The notes under the pieces are model-generated. The model was not told the origin of the DNA, did no database searches, and saw nothing but the letters and a program-made list of their open reading frames with translations. From an uncultured Candidatus Cenarchaeum sp. (GTDB lineage: Archaea > Thermoproteota > Nitrososphaeria > Nitrososphaerales > Nitrosopumilaceae), in assembly GCA_958295735.1 (NCBI GenBank), contig OY282369.1, positions 3,076,983 through 3,140,982 of the forward strand: DNA of 64,000 nucleotides. The letters run 5' to 3'. Of this stretch, positions 63,401 to 64,000 are shown piece by piece. The first letter of the stretch is position 1, and every line of letters begins with the position of its first letter. The position numbers were made by a program, and so were the translations under genes.

Positions 63401-64000
63401 GGGGCGGCTCCGGCGTATTCTATGGAGAACTGCGCCGCCGCCTCGTTGGCGTTGCCGTCCGAATCGACGGCCGCGCCTTCCGGAATGTCGACCAGCACGG
63501 TGCCCGCGGCCAAGGGCGCGACGTCGAACGTGTACGTCCTGGCGCTGGCGTCGTCGAAGTTGTCGACTGTAGCGCCGGTGCCCGCCGGGCCCGAGAGCGC
63601 GATGCCTGTCTCGTTGAACCCGGTGACGTCCTCGCTGAAAGTGACCGTGAACCCGATCGGCGACTCGCTGGTTGGGCCCGTCCCCGCGCCGGACGTGATC
63701 GTCGGGACCGGGAGCGCGCCGGTGTATCGTATGGAGAACTGCTCCGCCGCCTCGTTGGCGTTGCCGTCCGAATCGACGGCCGCGCCTTCCGGAATGTCGA
63801 CCAGCACGGTGCCCGCGGCCAAGGGCGCGACGTCGAACGTGTACGTCCTGGCGCTGGCGTCGTCGAAGTTGTCGACTGTAGCGCCGGTGCCCGCCGGGCC
63901 CGAGAGCGCGATGCCTGTCTCGTTGAACCCGGTGACGTCCTCGCTGAAAGTGACCGTGAACCCGATCGGCGACTCGCGGGCCGGGCCCGGGCCCGCGCCG
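60499..64000 (-). CDS. Large surface protein: Ig-like repeats plus periplasmic-binding-like domain (5' end outside window)
   Basis: Open to the right edge, so the start and any signal peptide are missing. From the visible N-terminus: two near-identical ~102-residue Ig-like units (FTVTFSEDVTGF-x-ETGIAL, SARTYTFDVAPLAAGTVLVD, DSDGNANEAA), then three or four more diverged units with LAFDEAV/ITFDEAA strands. A type I periplasmic-binding-like region follows (VQVGVFARGAGDPSMGAARL, LLYVGPASDIALADMAGYAS, IISHSSAARSLAVGGDPIFR), then a beta-rich end (TVTNIGTGPMPAVSVS). It ends at TGA after VTFVANCA. Likely a cell-surface binding or adhesion protein; ligand unknown. Confidence 0.82.
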   Translation of the reverse strand, partial: GAGPGPARESPIGFTVTFSEDVTGFNETGIALSGPAGTGATVDNFDDASARTYTFDVAPLAAGTVLVDIPEGAAVDSDGNANEAAEQFSIRYTGALPVPTITSGAGTGPTSESPIGFTVTFSEDVTGFNETGIALSGPAGTGATVDNFDDASARTYTFDVAPLAAGTVLVDIPEGAAVDSDGNANEAAAQFSIEYAGAAPPATQLAVESAAITGPESITIRYDADADATGSAYHSIVVGGTPRSATLTGAGTDAHVLRFGGDPAARDATGTVAINQTAVTDPAGRPFGNNATYQLALADGQAPALASAVLDLTAGENGLLTLAFDEAVAAAPDAPLFAGDIVIRGDGGEVALSGSDVPSVASGRAGGTEFALDISGAKRVELNAADLGPAAIELPAAFVSDAPGNAYAPGRQPVPLAYAPDPSPPRLAAAAFNLAPAGGAAGRLVITFDEAATAPGAESFPGMIEIRGRSWGGDAAVSLSADDVISVESGSTGDRTFALLASDRARSLLDAAAFSDPESTTLLLPAGFVTNGRAAHAPERAPLDVARDPDRPSFLLAFVLNGSSVAAVYSEPVLAVPSHYTNITVDGAAAAGNGSGASGAAAFGNNVVVSWNANASTTAAAGSAVGFDLSANVTDAFGNPVVNPGEKSTGGPDGTGQAGKRPVQVGVFARGAGDPSMGAARLGAAAFNAVSSERGYQFYVNVSEHDLPAGAPGAAALRGAHGSGEGPLLYVGPASDIALADMAGYASENGITIISHSSAARSLAVGGDPIFRMEPGAAHMARALATEVARGGYGAIVPVVQAGLRGPDYGLLESLESDLGPLGIPFGDPVAFAAGGGGAAAAPIGDAVAAAAGSGTARSVAVVYMGSDAELVAMAGSVPADGPVRERSAWFAAGGAGAGAGSGVAASPAITADAAAMQLARDTRLSAVQFAVERNGMTDYIDRIAAPLVPATSATPAYAAYEAVRALGGALVGAGGDPSLARGNIAGAANLEGGPLGRTGMDGSGDLRLPVTYGIWSVSDAAAEWARAPELLRGLDACGIDLEKSALALPELSAGSTSRPARQTVTNIGTGPMPAVSVSATDWTQFLNGVPLPGPLPFSYTEMAVGLGGASPRPADSTPLAADTAIPGGTPPGGSVDVDFRINLEGLDALEADIISQTVTFVANCA

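Overview
The window reads as a chromosome segment of a very GC-rich thaumarchaeon (Nitrososphaerota). Evidence: archaeal/eukaryotic-type ribosomal proteins S25e and S26e, RNA polymerase subunit K, Alba, deoxyhypusine synthase, an archaeal threonyl-tRNA synthetase with its own N-terminal editing domain, and a TATA-like box centred about 26-28 nt upstream of the start codon of most single genes. That spacing indicates leaderless mRNAs and was used here to choose starts, including several TTG and GTG starts. G+C is roughly 70% by eye. A sponge-symbiont-like lifestyle is suggested only indirectly, by the load of defence, surface and repeat genes.

Layout. 1-0.9 kb: end of a protein built from repeated LEM-like modules. 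0.95-3.4 kb: overlapping thiolase / OB-fold zinc-ribbon / LLM-oxidoreductase operon. 3.6-10 kb: accessory region with three copies of an orphan ~133-aa gene, an ADP-ribosyltransferase-like gene, and two transposon-like elements without a transposase. 10-12.5 kb: sugar nucleotidyltransferase and a membrane-protein operon (DedA). 13-17.4 kb: second accessory island: cyclophilin relic, DprA + frameshifted ComF-like phosphoribosyltransferase, and a type II restriction-modification pair whose methylase carries a C13 tract. 17.5-25.3 kb: housekeeping genes (PurK, PfkB kinase, S26e, CDP-alcohol phosphatidyltransferase, agmatinase-like ureohydrolase, a 739-aa orphan). 25.5-36.4 kb: third island, centred on an AvcD/DcdV-type antiphage dCTP deaminase, its decayed duplicate and three copies of a 44-codon gene. 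36.5-47.8 kb: ThrRS, a coupled pair of ~1,080-aa helicase-like proteins whose ATPase motifs have degenerated, and deoxyhypusine synthase. 48.5-55.2 kb: a single-chain type ISP restriction-modification gene split by an IS630 element. 55.9-59.5 kb: information-processing cluster (S25e, RpoK, Alba, an HTH regulator, an asparagine-synthase-like enzyme, a YHS protein). 60.5-64 kb: large surface protein with Ig-like repeats and a periplasmic-binding-protein-like region, open at the window edge.

Main points of interest. (1) An archaeal AvcD-like deaminase locus duplicated in tandem, each unit followed by a tiny conserved gene with an identical promoter. The older deaminase copy lost its zinc ligands and drifted strongly towards G+C, which suggests that much of the GC-rich 'filler' is decayed genes. 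(2) A tandem pair of helicase-fold proteins without recognisable Walker A/B motifs. (3) A family of ~65-100 bp inverted repeats with compensatory stem changes, a second dispersed ~85 bp repeat, and ~1 kb elements with TIR-like ends. (4) A homopolymer tract that could switch a restriction-modification system on and off.
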